Source of the DNA: Copromyces sp. CBS 386.78
Taxonomy: Eukaryota > Ascomycota > Sordariomycetes > Sordariales > Sordariaceae
Assembly (NCBI GenBank): GCA_030685235.1
Contig: MU839089.1
Span: 248,001-312,000 of the forward strand
Direction: 5' to 3'
DNA: 64,000 nt
A program made the position numbers and the translations under genes. Positions 36,042 to 46,938 of the stretch are shown here, in pieces. How positions within the stretch are numbered: position 1 is the first letter of the stretch; every line of letters starts with the position of its first letter. The notes below the pieces were generated by a model. The model made no database searches. It saw only the letters and a list, made by a program, of their open reading frames with translations, and had not been told where the DNA came from.

Positions 36042-38627
36042 CTTGATGGTTGTTTTGGTGGTTTGGTTGGACTAGTAGTGACGTGGGTTAAGCTTTAGCG
36101 GATGGGGTCTCTTTTTCGCGTGTAAGAGAGAGAGAGAGAGAGGTTCGTCGGATGAAATGATTAAAATTTATTGATGCATGTATGGGATAAGAATGTATAA
36201 CAGCAATTGGGAGCTACGGAAGTTGGGATAAGCTACCTTTCTATAGGATTGTCAAGCTGGAGTTGGCTGTCAATACGATTACGTTGTGTAGGAAGATGGT
36301 GATCCAATTGCGTACACTTGTTTGGGATGGCCTGATCAAAACTGGAGACTGGAGTTCGGGACTGGGATGGAGCTCCTCGGGGAACATGGACGTCGAAGCT
36401 CCGTTCTCCAGCGAATGTCGTTGCGGGTTGGGGGTTCGTGGCTTGGCCTGTCCGCTGACGGCTCGGCTGTGGCAGTCGTTGACACTTCAACGGGTCCGGC
36501 TGGCAGTTGGCGGCTTAGCTGCAACCGGGTTGGATCACACAAAGTTCAGCCTGAGGCAGCAATCTTATTGCTATTCTTTGCTCAAGCTTGGCATACATAC
36601 TCGACCCCACTGCCCCGCCAAAGCTCACCCCTCTTCCCACTTTCAGCTATCCTGCTGGGAAGTAACGAATGACGCATCAGGGGGTCTGAAAGCGCAATCA
36701 TGATCTGGAGTCAATCAATCAATGGAGTCTGCCTTTCTGCTTTGAATATTCATAACCAAGACAACAACAAACGGCAACCCTCTGTCTTTTGTCAACAAAC
36801 GAACCAAGGCAACAACCCTTCTGCCTGTCTCATTTCATTGAAGCACGCAAGAAGCAGGGCAACTTTGCAATCTGAACGCCACCACCTGCCGTGAACACAC
36901 TCGGCAGCGAGATCTTGGTTGCGCGACCGGCGCAAGCGGGCGGCTCTGTGGGTTGCACAACCCAAACTCGGGGTCCCATTGAACCCTCCAGCCGTTCCAG
37001 CCCGAATTCTGTATCCTTCTGAGTGCCTCCATGGGCGGCCTGCCTTCCAGCCTTCTTGCATCATACTACCACGGCGTGGCTCTTTTGCCAAACTCCATCG
37101 AGCCGGAGATCATCGTGTTCCTGACGTGAGCAGGGCCAGACAAGGGGCCCTGGGCCGACTCCATTCTCTCAAATCATAAATGCGGGCCCCATCCCTGTCC
37201 ATCGAGGTCTGGACAGACTTCACGACGAGAGGGATGGAAGCTCAGCTGATGGTATGGGAACGGTTACATATGGACTTCTGGAGGGCGTCAAAATGTAAGG
37301 CGAGACCCGGATATTCTAGGTAAGCAACGATGAGAGGCTTCAGCGTGATGTATGTGAGAGGGAGATCTTCGGAAGATGTGGGCGGCTTTGTGATGATACC
37401 AAGACAAAAGTCGTAGACCGTGAGACCTATCCTTCCTTTATGCTGTGGCCAAGCGAGCCAGGGTCTCATTCACGCCCCCCGGAATTGAACGACATAGGGG
37501 AGGGACAGGCGGAATCCCAGCGGTTGGTTTTACTAGGGAGTTGTAGCCGTGGATCAGAGAAGCGCATAATCGAAACGTGGGCAACTTGATGCGAACATGA
37601 ATATGATGATGCCGGGCGCTTGCTGTCTCGAACAAGCACTCAATCAGTCAAGCTGGCGTATCAGACGGGTACCTCTAGGAATTCATGGAACAATCTAGGG
37701 AGCGGCAACCAAGTTCCAATCGCGTCAATCATGGCATCAGTTGCATTCATGAACCCAGGCCGACGGGATGAAAGTAGGGCTGTTTGATACCACCGGGAAG
37801 GGGCTGACGATGGTGTTTGTGACTGCCACGACAGAGCACATTCGGGTCATCACCCATCAAAGTTTTTTTTTTTCCAAGAAGCAACGTCGTGTCTCTTTTC
37901 GGCCTGGTTCCATTTGTTCGAGCCGGCCGTCGTTCGCTGGCATATCTGGCAGGGCTGCCCGGGGGCTGTTTGGGTTGGGGGTCAAACAGGGAGCGGGCTG
38001 GGCTTGCTACGCCGGGGCGGGCTCGGACTCCGTCTGTGAGAGGAGGAAGAGGGGAGCTTCAGGTTCAAGGCGTGACTGCAAGCAATCACTGTTGTGAGTG
38101 TGATAAAAGAGACGGCGATGGAATGGAAGCGACGAGCAGGTCCGGGCCCGTCCGCGATAGTGACTGAAAGGTGAGTGCCAGCCCAAGTGACGTGACGTAC
38201 TTGGCAAAGCAAAAGTGAAGCTGCAACCACAAGGCAGCAAAGGCGGCGTCACGTGTTGGTAGTACTTCCCGCCTTTACATTACTCCCTACCTCTACCTAG
38301 GGCAGAGGCGGTCCAGTGGTCCCGCGGGCCCATAGCATCGATCAGAACCCAACCTGAAAACAGGCGGAGGCGTGGCCGTGCAAGCCTCGCCCCGGCGGTT
38401 CCTCTCACTTCCACCTCCAGTGTCGCACTCACTTTCCCCTTCCCTGCCTTATTGCAACCCCCTTCCCTCATTTCCAACTTTGCATCCCAAAACCACTCTG
38501 CCAGTCCATTTCCTGCTTCTTTTTCCCAACGACCGAGCGAAATCCACTTCTTCACCACCAAAGCCTCTGCTAATTCCCCCCCGGCGAATCTACAACCGCC
38601 TTACCGTCTACTCTAATATCTAACCAG
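36042..38627. other. 2.6-kb intergenic region upstream of IF1 and 14-3-3
   Basis: A GA dinucleotide run (about 36126-36142) lies in the leader of IF1. The remainder holds short frames on both strands but no domain or splice pattern. A T9 run occurs at ~37862-37871. It should include both divergent promoters. Confidence 0.5.
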
Positions 38628-39231
38628 GTATGTACGATCATGATGGCTTCTGCCAGACAGGCAGATAGACACAACTGCTTCTCCGCTTCTCCCCTCTCCC
38701 TGCACCGTCCACCGTGGGCATGGACATCAGCTGCACACACGCACTCCCGTTATTCGCTGCTCTCTCGTCCACCACCACCTGCTGTCGTCATGGCGATGCG
38801 ACAACGCCATAACTTTGTCATCCCCGGCGCTGCCATCGACGGCGGCCGCATTCATCGCATCCGAGCCTTGACTTGACGGGAGCCGCCGACTCCTGTGTCC
38901 CTTCCAGTTCAAGACGGCCGCTCAGGAGGTGCTGCCCAGCCTGCGCATACCCCACCGTTGGCGGAAAGTCTACTTCGACATTCGATCGACACACCGCGGG
39001 ATTCATAAGTTAGAAGACAAAGCGACGTTCACTTGGGCCTCACTTTGTCTGTCGACGACCAAGGGCTTCTTTCGTCGCGGCGCGCATTGCCTGTTCTGCC
39101 TTACACCTCCTTTTCGCTGTCCCGCCTTGATATCTACCCCGCCATTTCTGTCACCCGCGCCCTCACACTGGCCCGCCCCTTAATCACACATCACGTCAAG
39201 CAATTCCACAAGCTAACACTCGACATCTCAG
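38628..39231 (+). other. Probable 5'-untranslated intron of the 14-3-3 gene
   Basis: A strong donor (AACCAG-GTATGT at 38628) and a good branch/acceptor pair (GCTAACAC ... CATCTCAG ending 39231) bracket 604 bp, 20 bp before the 14-3-3 ATG. Long leader introns are common in highly expressed fungal genes. This is inferred from splice signals alone. Confidence 0.5.
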
Positions 39232-39251
39232 AACTTCACAACACCGCCAAA

Positions 39252-40212
39252 ATGGGTCACGAGGATGCTGTTTACCTTGCCAAGCTCGCCGAGCAGGCTG
39301 AGCGCTACGAGGGTACGTTAAATCAATCAATGCCCGATGCCGACCGACGGCGACTGATAAGCTGCGCTTTACAGAGATGGTCGAGAACATGAAGATCGTC
39401 GCCTCCGAGGACCGTGATCTCACCGTTGAGGAGCGCAACCTCCTTTCGGTCGCCTACAAGAACGTTATCGGTGCCCGCCGTGCCTCGTGGAGAATCGTCA
39501 CCTCCATCGAGCAGAAGGAGGAGTCCAAGGGCAACTCTAGCCAGGTTTCCCTTATCAAGGAGTACCGCCAGAAGATTGAGAGCGAGCTTGCCAAGATCTG
39601 CGAGGACATCCTCTCCGTTCTTGATGAGCACCTCATTCCTTCCGCCACCACTGGCGAGTCCAAGGTCTTCTACCACAAGATGTAAGCATACAGCGCCCTG
39701 ATTCGCTTCTCTTGCCGCTCTCTAACCCCCGTAACAGGAAGGGTGATTACCACCGTTACCTTGCCGAGTTCGCCGTTGGTGACAAGCGCAAGGACTCTGC
39801 CGACAAGTCGCTCGACGCCTACAAGAACGCTACCGACGTTGCCCAGACCGAGCTTCCTCCCACCCACCCTATCCGCCTCGGCCTTGCCCTCAACTTCTCC
39901 GTCTTCTACTACGAGATTCTCAACGCTCCTGACCAGGCTTGCCACCTCGCCAAGCAGGCCTTCGATGATGCCATTGCTGAGCTCGACACATTGAGCGAGG
40001 AGAGCTACAAGGACTCTACCCTCATCATGCAGCTCCTCCGCGACAACCTTGTGAGTACACCCGAGGAGGTGGGGTTCGGTTGAATGACGCTAACAGTTTT
40101 GCAGACTCTCTGGACCTCTTCCGAGGCCGAGGCGCCCGCCGCTGCGGGTGAGGCCGCCCCCGAAGAGCCCAAGGCTGACGCCCCTGCGGCAGAGGAGCCT
40201 AAGGCCGAGTAA
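39252..40212 (+). CDS. 14-3-3 protein
   Basis: This is a phosphoserine/threonine-binding adaptor, a dimer in the cytosol. Four exons (39252-39312, 39375-39681, 39738-40050, 40105-40212) give 262 residues. Introns are 62, 56 and 54 bp with GTACGT, GTAAGC and GTGAGT donors. The family signatures are present: [20 protein letters not shown] (signature 1, ~40-59), the phosphate-binding Lys and Arg in that helix and the RYLAE motif, and [20 protein letters not shown] (signature 2, ~212-231). The C-terminal tail is the usual variable acidic Ala/Glu/Pro-rich region ([16 protein letters not shown]). The ATG (CCAAAATGGG) is in good context. It is equivalent to yeast BMH1/2. Convergent with DPH4. Confidence 0.97.
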
Positions 40213-40963
40213 AGAGGTGGCGGATACGTTTCCTTTTTAGTCTCATGATGTGATAATTCCCTGGTGGATATCTTGGCAAGTCCACGGTGGAAATGGTGTC
40301 TTTGGAGTGTCGGAATGGAGATCCCCCAAGTACTTTTTGCATGTTTTACGCAGATACACAACACAGCAATCCAAGAATAAGTGGTCGATTCCCCCCATAT
40401 GAAAGAGAGCTAGAAGGTGGCAGAGCAGAGCACCTTGGAGGTTTTCCTTTTGTTGTCTCAGTATCGTCGTGTCTTTTAGACTAAGTACGCTGGGAAATCG
40501 TGAACAAATCACCAAGCCAAAATCTACCCCCTTTTCTCGAGCAAGATCTCGAGCAGACCCTTTTACACTCACAGCGCCGCTGGGCGTCCCAGTCAAGAAC
40601 CAGGTTGATGATCACAGTTATAGTGCGAATATCTTTAAAACACTTACTGGAAAATCTTAACTTGAGCATTCCATCGCAGACCTTGACTTAATTCTTCCAC
40701 AGGCCGCCATTCTGCAGTCCGAACCACATCCAATGTGTGATTTTCGTCCCGTTGAATTGGAAAGTCCTGTACACGGGTACCGTTTTGAGTTATCATGCTT
40801 AAACTTCCCTGCCAAACTCTAATCCATCCCTTTCACATGTCCACATCCCTTGATACCAACACGACCCCTCTACTTTGCTGACCTCTCCCAATTCCAGCCG
40901 CATCTTCTCTCGCCTCCCAATCACCCCACCCCCCAAGTTTTCCCACCTACACGTGTCACACAA
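40213..40963. other. Convergent 3' intergenic region
   Basis: 751 bp between the 14-3-3 and DPH4 stops. No gene seen. Confidence 0.6.
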
Positions 40964-41584
40964 CTACCTCCTCTCCCCCTCCTCCTCTTGGTCCTCCCCA
41001 TCATGAATATCATTATCCTCAGCAACAACATAACAAACCCGCAACCAAATGGTACAATCCGCGCACTGAACCAATACCTCGCCCAAATCCGCATTCTCCT
41101 CCAGATCTTCCTCGGTAAGAGCAAAGCCCCGCTCGTTTCCGCACCGGCAGGAACGGTACCACGTGTCTTTCCTATCAGGAGAGGACTCGACGAACACCAT
41201 GTCGTCTAGGTCTATGGTGTCGATGCCTGTTTGGAAATCTTGTTCCACAGCAGCAGCAGCAGCACCGGAGTGGCCGGTGTGGGAACGAGAGGTGGTGAGG
41301 TTGGAGGAGCGCTGGTGGGTGCGTAGAGAGGCGTCGTATTGGGTACGCAAGGAGGGGGAGGAGAGGGTGGTGTAGGCGAGGGAGATTTGGTCTATTGTGT
41401 AGAGAGGCTTCGATTGAGTGTTGGTGGTGGAGGACTGTTTTTGGGAAGGTTGATGGTGATGTTGAGTGGACTTGTCCGGGTGGTGGGTGAGGAGGGCGCG
41501 GCGGTAGGCTTGTTTGATGAGGGCGGGCGTTAGGTCGGAGTGAGGGGAGAGGGAGAGGATTTCGTAGAGGGTTGGTTGGGACAT
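40964..41584 (-). CDS. DPH4: Diphthamide biosynthesis protein 4 (DPH4/JJJ3), J domain plus CSL zinc finger
   Basis: DPH4 helps supply iron/electrons to the Dph1-Dph2 step of diphthamide formation on elongation factor 2. One exon of 206 residues from ATG 41584. The J domain occupies ~1-75 ([33 protein letters not shown], with HPD intact, then [18 protein letters not shown]). A Ser/Thr/His/Gln-rich insertion sits inside it. The C-terminal CSL (DPH-type) zinc finger has CRCGNERGF, a gap of ~20, then [12 protein letters not shown], giving C-x-C and C-x2-C. An acidic tail ([10 protein letters not shown]) ends the protein. The open frame extends upstream of this ATG, but that sequence is TC-rich leader without similarity. 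Confidence 0.92.
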   Translation of the reverse strand: MSQPTLYEILSLSPHSDLTPALIKQAYRRALLTHHPDKSTQHHHQPSQKQSSTTNTQSKPLYTIDQISLAYTTLSSPSLRTQYDASLRTHQRSSNLTTSRSHTGHSGAAAAAVEQDFQTGIDTIDLDDMVFVESSPDRKDTWYRSCRCGNERGFALTEEDLEENADLGEVLVQCADCTIWLRVCYVVAEDNDIHDGEDQEEEGERR

Positions 41585-42178
41585 GTTTTTGGCCGTTTTG
41601 TTTGTTGGGTGAGGGTTGTTGGCTGAGTTGATTTGGTGATTTGGTGTATGAGGCCAGGAGGTGAGTGGTGGTGGTGGTGATAAACCGGCTCGAGTCGAGA
41701 TGTCGAGGGGTGTGTAAGTGGTGAAAAAGGTTGGTACCAGTCCCTTGGAGCCCCAAGAGAAAACTTTGTATCCCGCAATCACGTGGCTTTTGACGTGTGC
41801 TTTATAAGTGCTGGACTTTTAAAGCGAGAAAGAGACCAGAATATGCTTCATAGAAGCAGCGTGGTGTTTCGGTATCGTGTGGTGGTCGGATCCAATGCGT
41901 GCCTGATATCGTGAAGTGAGTTGTTCAGAGAAACAAATTCGGGGGAAATTTTACTGCACCGTTAAACACATTACCTCGTCCCTCCAACCACAGTGGGGAA
42001 CACCGTCTTATCAAAAAGACGGACGTTCAGTCAACAAGTGGAAAACATACCACGCGGCATCCATCCCCTTTCCAATGGCTTGAAATTTGTTGTACATTTT
42101 TGTTGGTGATGATACAGTCTATAGACATGGTAGTGACTCTCGTTGTAATCTTCCCGACAAGCGACAACGACCGATGGC
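41585..42178. other. Intergenic region between DPH4 and mL59
   Basis: 594 bp between two minus-strand genes. No gene seen. Confidence 0.55.
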
Positions 42179-42828
42179 TTATTTGGGGAACTTGGTCCAG
42201 TTCCTCTTGCCAACCTGTATTGAGTCCCAATGTTAGAAATAATCCAAGCCGCGAGAGTTTCGGTGCAATGACTGTTACCTTTTTCCATTCCCGGATAAGG
42301 TCGGGCATAGCCAACATGGCCTCTCTCCTCTTCTCCATCCTGTATGCGTAATCCCCAGTCAGCAAACCACAACTTCCTCCCAACAACCCAGCGGACCAGC
42401 AGCAGCAGCAGTAGCAGCAGAGGTTCGACGTACTTGGCAACCAGTGTCCTCTCGTGCTTGTGACCCTTGACCTTCTCCCCAACACCGGTACCCTTGACAC
42501 GGAGACCGAGCTCGACTCTCTTCCGTAGCTTCTCCTCGTTGAGCTTGCGGGTGAAGGGCAGCAGCTCCTCGACGCCGTTTTCCTGGGCCAGCTTGACGAG
42601 CTCGGCCTGTCGCCTGAGCGAGTACTTGGGGTTGTGCCACTTTCCGGTGATTGGGTGCTTGGTGGGCATGAACGGGTTCGGGCTCTCCTCCTGGTAAGGG
42701 GTCTTGTGCGTCTCGGGGTCGGCGCCGGCGGGCAGGATCGAGGCCGGGGGGTACCGGGCCAAGAAGGTGCGCAACCGCGGTGGGAGCGAAAGCGCCAGCT
42801 GGACGTGCTGCTTCACCGTGGCCGCCAT
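42179..42828 (-). CDS. MRPL25: Mitochondrial large ribosomal subunit protein mL59 (MRPL25)
   Basis: This is a fungal-type protein of the mitochondrial large ribosomal subunit. Three exons (42828-42434, 42339-42279, 42214-42179) encode 163 residues. Donors are GTACGT and GTAACA, the second weaker. Exon 1 has LPPRLRTFLARYPPASILP, NPFMPTKHPITGKWHNPKYSLRRQAELVKLA and VKGHKHERTLVAK. Exon 2 reads MEKRREAMLAMPDLIREWKK and the 12-residue exon 3 finishes VGKRNWTKFPK. Intron 1 contains a CTG/CAG-type trinucleotide run (plus strand AGC repeats ~42398-42420) that is open in the exon 1 frame and inflates the apparent open frame to 265 codons. Shares a 429-bp divergent promoter with PRP28. Confidence 0.9.
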
Positions 42829-43257
42829 GGTGAAGAAGATGTGTGAATCGATCGACCGGCCTGCTGCTGCGCGGCGGTGCTATGTCGGTCGAGGTTCGAG
42901 GTGGGTGGGTGGGTTTGTCGTAGGTGACAGGGTCCGGATTGCTCGAACCGGAACGGGAACTTTGCGATCAATCGGCCGACCCCAAACTTGCGAAAAAGTT
43001 CCAGGGCGTGAAACGGTACAGCGACGACCGAGAATGGCACGTCAAACCCTAACCCCCCGCGTAAGGCGCGGCATGGCACGACAGGGATTACCAACCGGTG
43101 ACATAACTTTTGGGCGGGTCGAGAACTGCTGCACCGCTGCACCCCAAGCAACCATTCCGGAACCCAGACCTGCTTAGAAACACCACATCACATTACTCCG
43201 TTACACGATCGCCCAGGATCAGTCTTCAATTCATCACCAACTCCAGACGTTACCACG
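42829..43257. promoter_or_regulatory. 429-bp divergent promoter between mL59 and PRP28
   Basis: The two start codons are 430 bp apart on opposite strands, so both promoters must lie here. No coding potential. I see no named site I would defend. Confidence 0.6.
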
Positions 43258-45426
43258 ATGAGCACGACATCAAGACGGGAACCCCCAGACCTGGCAGCAC
43301 TGCTGCGCCAGAAGAAGGAGCAGGAAGCCGCTGCTGCGAAACCGAGATTCATCCCCAAAATGGAACGCGAGAGGCTAGAGGCTGAAAAGAAGGCAAAGGA
43401 GGAAGAGGAACGCAAGCTCAAGGAGGAAGCGAAGTCAAAACCAAATGGAACACACAATGGCAACCGCATGGACGGCGTCCAGAGCCATCACCATCATCAC
43501 CCCCAACGAGGCATCCCAACGGGTCCTAAGGCGATGCGGTATGACGATGATCGGGGACCCAACGGCATGAGCAACGGCCGAGATTACAGAGACAACCGGG
43601 ACAACAGGAACCAACGTGGCGCAAAACGCGGCGCACCCAACGATGACGAAGACAAGCGAGTCAAGATGGAGCAGAACGACGAGGCAGAGCTGCGCGCCCG
43701 CTACATGGGGCCAGTAGTCAACCAGTCCACCTTTTCAGCCAAGAAGAAGAGGAGGAGGACGGCAGCCAACAAATTCAACTTTGACTGGGACGCCGATGAT
43801 GACACCAGCCGACCATTCGACCCCATTTACGCAGAGCGTCAAGAGCCTCTGGTCAGACTTGGTGGTTACGAGATGACGGAAGATATGGTGATGCGAAAGG
43901 CCGAAGCCATCCGCCGTGGCGATCCCGAGACGGGCGAGGAGCGCGCCAGGCAATACCTGGAACAACACAGACGGGTCAAGGAGATGGAACAGCGCAAGAA
44001 CCTGGGCAAGCACTGGTCCGAGAAAAAGCTGGAGGATATGAAGGAGCGCGACTGGCGTATCTTCAAGGAGAACTTTGGTATTGCTACCAAGGGTGGTGCC
44101 ATTCCCAACCCCATGCGCAGCTGGGAAGAGTCGACGCTGCCTAGGCGTTTACTCAACATTGTCAAGAGCGTGGGTTACGACGAGCCGACGCCTATTCAGA
44201 GAGCGGCCATTCCCATCGCCCTTCAAGCACGCGACTTGATCGGTGTGGCCGTGACGGGTTCAGGTAAAACTGCAGCCTTCTTGCTGCCTTTGCTGGTTTA
44301 CATCTCCGAATTACCACCTCTTGCCGAGTACAACAAGAACGACGGTCCATATGCCCTGATTCTGGCGCCGACAAGAGAACTGGTACAGCAGATCGAGGGT
44401 GAAGCAAGGAAGTTTGCGACACCGCTCGGGTTTACAGTCGTCAGTATTGTCGGTGGTCACTCGCTCGAAGAGCAAGCGTACGCTCTACGAAACGGCGCCG
44501 AAATCATAGTCGCCACACCCGGTCGTCTGGTGGACTGTCTCGAGAGACGCTTGCTCGTCTTCTCTCAGTGCTGCTACACGATTATGGATGAAGCCGATCG
44601 TATGATCGACCAGGGTTTCGAAGAGCCCCTTACAAAGATCCTGGATGCCATGCCGGTAACCAACGAAAAGCCAGACACAGACGACGCGGAGAACGCGCAG
44701 CTGATGAGCCGGTACGTTGACGGGAAAGATCGCTACAGACAGACCATGATGTACACGGCTACCATGCCTCCGATCGTGGAGCGCATCGCCAAGCAATACC
44801 TACGTCGTCCAGCCATCGTCACCATCGGTAACGCAGGCGAGGCCGTCGACACGGTCGAGCAGCGCGTCGAGTTCGTGGCCGGCGAAGACAAGCGCAAGAA
44901 GCGTCTGCAGGAGATTCTTAACTCTGGGCAGTTCAAGCCGCCCATTATTGTCTTTGTCAACATCAAGCGCAACTGCGACATGGTGGCGCGCGACATCAAG
45001 CACATGGGCTTTTCGGCCGTCACTTTGCACGGTTCCAAGACGCAGGAGCAGCGTGAGGCAGCGCTGGCGTCGCTGCGTAACGGGCAGACGGACATCCTGG
45101 TGGCCACGGACCTGGCGGGTCGTGGTATCGATGTCCCCGACGTCTCGCTGGTTGTCAACTTCAACATGGCTACCAACATTGAGTCGTACACGCATCGTAT
45201 CGGTCGTACGGGTCGTGCGGGCAAGAGTGGTGTGGCTATTACGTTCTTGGGCCCCGAGGATAATGATGTGTTGTATGACCTGAGGCAGATCATCTCCAAG
45301 TCGTCCATTTCCAAGGTGCCGGATGAGCTCAGGAGACATGAGGCTGCTCAGAACAAGCCGCAGAAGGGACAGAAGAAGTTGGAGGAGAGCAATGGGTATA
45401 GTGGAAAGGGCGGGTCATGGAACTAG
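43258..45426 (+). CDS. prp28: Pre-mRNA-splicing ATP-dependent RNA helicase PRP28 (DEAD box)
   Basis: PRP28 helps swap U1 for U6 at the 5' splice site during spliceosome activation. One exon, 722 residues. The N-terminal ~200 residues are charged and include the family motif KPRFIPKMERERLEAE (~28-43) and a His-rich stretch. The helicase core has the Q motif GYDEPTPIQ (~306), motif I VTGSGKT (~332), PTREL, DEAD (~444), TAT in place of SAT (~500, usual for this family), the RGID motif and HRIGRTGRAG (~646). An insertion between DEAD and TAT (NEKPDTDDAENAQLM) is typical of PRP28. The C-terminus is Lys/Gln/Gly-rich. Intact throughout. The gene is intronless, unlike most of its neighbours. Confidence 0.96.
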   Translation: MSTTSRREPPDLAALLRQKKEQEAAAAKPRFIPKMERERLEAEKKAKEEEERKLKEEAKSKPNGTHNGNRMDGVQSHHHHHPQRGIPTGPKAMRYDDDRGPNGMSNGRDYRDNRDNRNQRGAKRGAPNDDEDKRVKMEQNDEAELRARYMGPVVNQSTFSAKKKRRRTAANKFNFDWDADDDTSRPFDPIYAERQEPLVRLGGYEMTEDMVMRKAEAIRRGDPETGEERARQYLEQHRRVKEMEQRKNLGKHWSEKKLEDMKERDWRIFKENFGIATKGGAIPNPMRSWEESTLPRRLLNIVKSVGYDEPTPIQRAAIPIALQARDLIGVAVTGSGKTAAFLLPLLVYISELPPLAEYNKNDGPYALILAPTRELVQQIEGEARKFATPLGFTVVSIVGGHSLEEQAYALRNGAEIIVATPGRLVDCLERRLLVFSQCCYTIMDEADRMIDQGFEEPLTKILDAMPVTNEKPDTDDAENAQLMSRYVDGKDRYRQTMMYTATMPPIVERIAKQYLRRPAIVTIGNAGEAVDTVEQRVEFVAGEDKRKKRLQEILNSGQFKPPIIVFVNIKRNCDMVARDIKHMGFSAVTLHGSKTQEQREAALASLRNGQTDILVATDLAGRGIDVPDVSLVVNFNMATNIESYTHRIGRTGRAGKSGVAITFLGPEDNDVLYDLRQIISKSSISKVPDELRRHEAAQNKPQKGQKKLEESNGYSGKGGSWN

Positions 45427-46938
45427 TAGGTAGGCTGTATTGTAATGTTGTATGGATATTATTATCTTACTTGGCTTGTTGAGAAGACGTTGACGGCATG
45501 GGATGGGTGATGGGTAAGAATGCATCGGAGTGATTGAGGTTGCAGTGGACATGTTGATCCAACGCGAGTTTATCAGATCATCAGATAATCATCGGCGTGG
45601 GCCATGCCAGGGCACCCAAGGTTCAGCCCCGCCAGCGCCCACTTCAGCACCGAAACTGGCTGAGACTGGAGTGCTGCTGGCTTTTGTTAGGCGGGTCTTG
45701 GCGAGGCCCTGCAACCCGACGCGACTTGCTCCTGGACTCGAAACCGCGCCGGGCAGTTTGGCAGGTTCCATTCTCAGATTTTGCAAGAACCAAAAAAAAA
45801 TAAAAAATCCACAAAATCCACTCCTTCTCGACGTTCCGTCGTCTCCTGCCGTCTTCGGTTGGTCAGTCACTGTGGGACGGGTTCCTGTTCCTGTCGTTCA
45901 CTGCTGCGGGCTGTGCCCGCTGTTGTTGGTTGTTAACAGTGACACACGCACGGGGGTTCCCAATGATCGATCGAGTGCATCGATCCTGTCACCTTCCATT
46001 GCAGACAAAGTGACAATGTCTCTCTCTCTTTTTATCGAATTGAACCACCCCGGAAAATGTTTCTTTCTTTTTCAGGTACGGTTACAAGTGCATTGTGGGT
46101 GACTGCCTCGGTTTACCTACTTGGTTAAGTGAGGGTTTTTGTACCCTTGGTGATAATGGGAAAATTTGTCAACCACAAGGCGCATACTACTCCAAAAACA
46201 CTACAATGGATGAGCCATGATCTCCATCTTTCATGTCAATCGACTCACAATCTTTCACCATTTAGAGACACTTTGCTCTCAAACGGGCTCCGCTCTTGGG
46301 TCTTCCGTTCTTCGGACTCTTTACCCGTGGACCCAAATAAGGTTGACTTTACATATTCCTTATCATCGGTGTGTGATCCCTGAAATCCGCCCAAGTTCGA
46401 GAACGGTGACCCCGAGCGACTGAGGATTCACAAGAAACGGAGGTACCCTCGTTCTACACCCGGACTTCTTCTTCTTCCCCTTCAACTTCCACTTTTTGTT
46501 CCATAAACCTTTTTCTCCCTCTTGCTTCATCTTTTGAGCAAACATAGAATTTGACCGCTTCTTCTTCTTCTTTCCCTCTCTTCCCAGATTCTTGTTTTCT
46601 TCTCTGAGTCACTCAAGCCACATTCTTACCCCTCACAAGAAGAACGAAAGTGAAGGCATCTCGACATCCCTCATCACTTTCACAACCAACAAAAGTCACA
46701 AAGGCGCATCGCGCATCACACACCGTCAACGACACTCGGTGCCATCTCACGAGAGTTGATAAGATCGCAGAATCACAAAACGCCTCCTGGGGCGCAAACT
46801 GCATAACATCTTCAATACCGGCTAGCTTTCCCACGTCGTTTGCGACGACGGGGGATTGGTCAGGTCTCATCAACCCCCTCACTCTTCAACACCCACCCTC
46901 CCTAATCACAGGCTTCACAGCCCACACCATCATTCATA
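45427..46938. other. 1.5-kb intergenic region with the arg-13 promoter
   Basis: Contains the PRP28 3' untranslated region and the arg-13 promoter and leader. The leader side is CT-rich (46440-46620) and then CA-rich, typical of Neurospora leaders. No gene seen. Confidence 0.55.
46605..46615 (+). promoter_or_regulatory. Candidate CPC1/GCN4-type binding site upstream of arg-13
   Basis: The sequence TGAGTCACTCA contains TGAGTCA and, on the other strand, TGAGTGACTCA. TGASTCA is the recognition core of the bZIP regulator CPC1 (Gcn4 orthologue) that controls amino-acid biosynthetic genes. It lies ~330 bp before the arg-13 ATG. Occupancy is inference. Confidence 0.5.

Noticed and set aside
42359..42433. 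Extended mL59 frame with a poly-Leu stretch
   Set aside because: The Leu run comes from a trinucleotide repeat in intron 1; splicing gives the conserved mL59 C-terminus.
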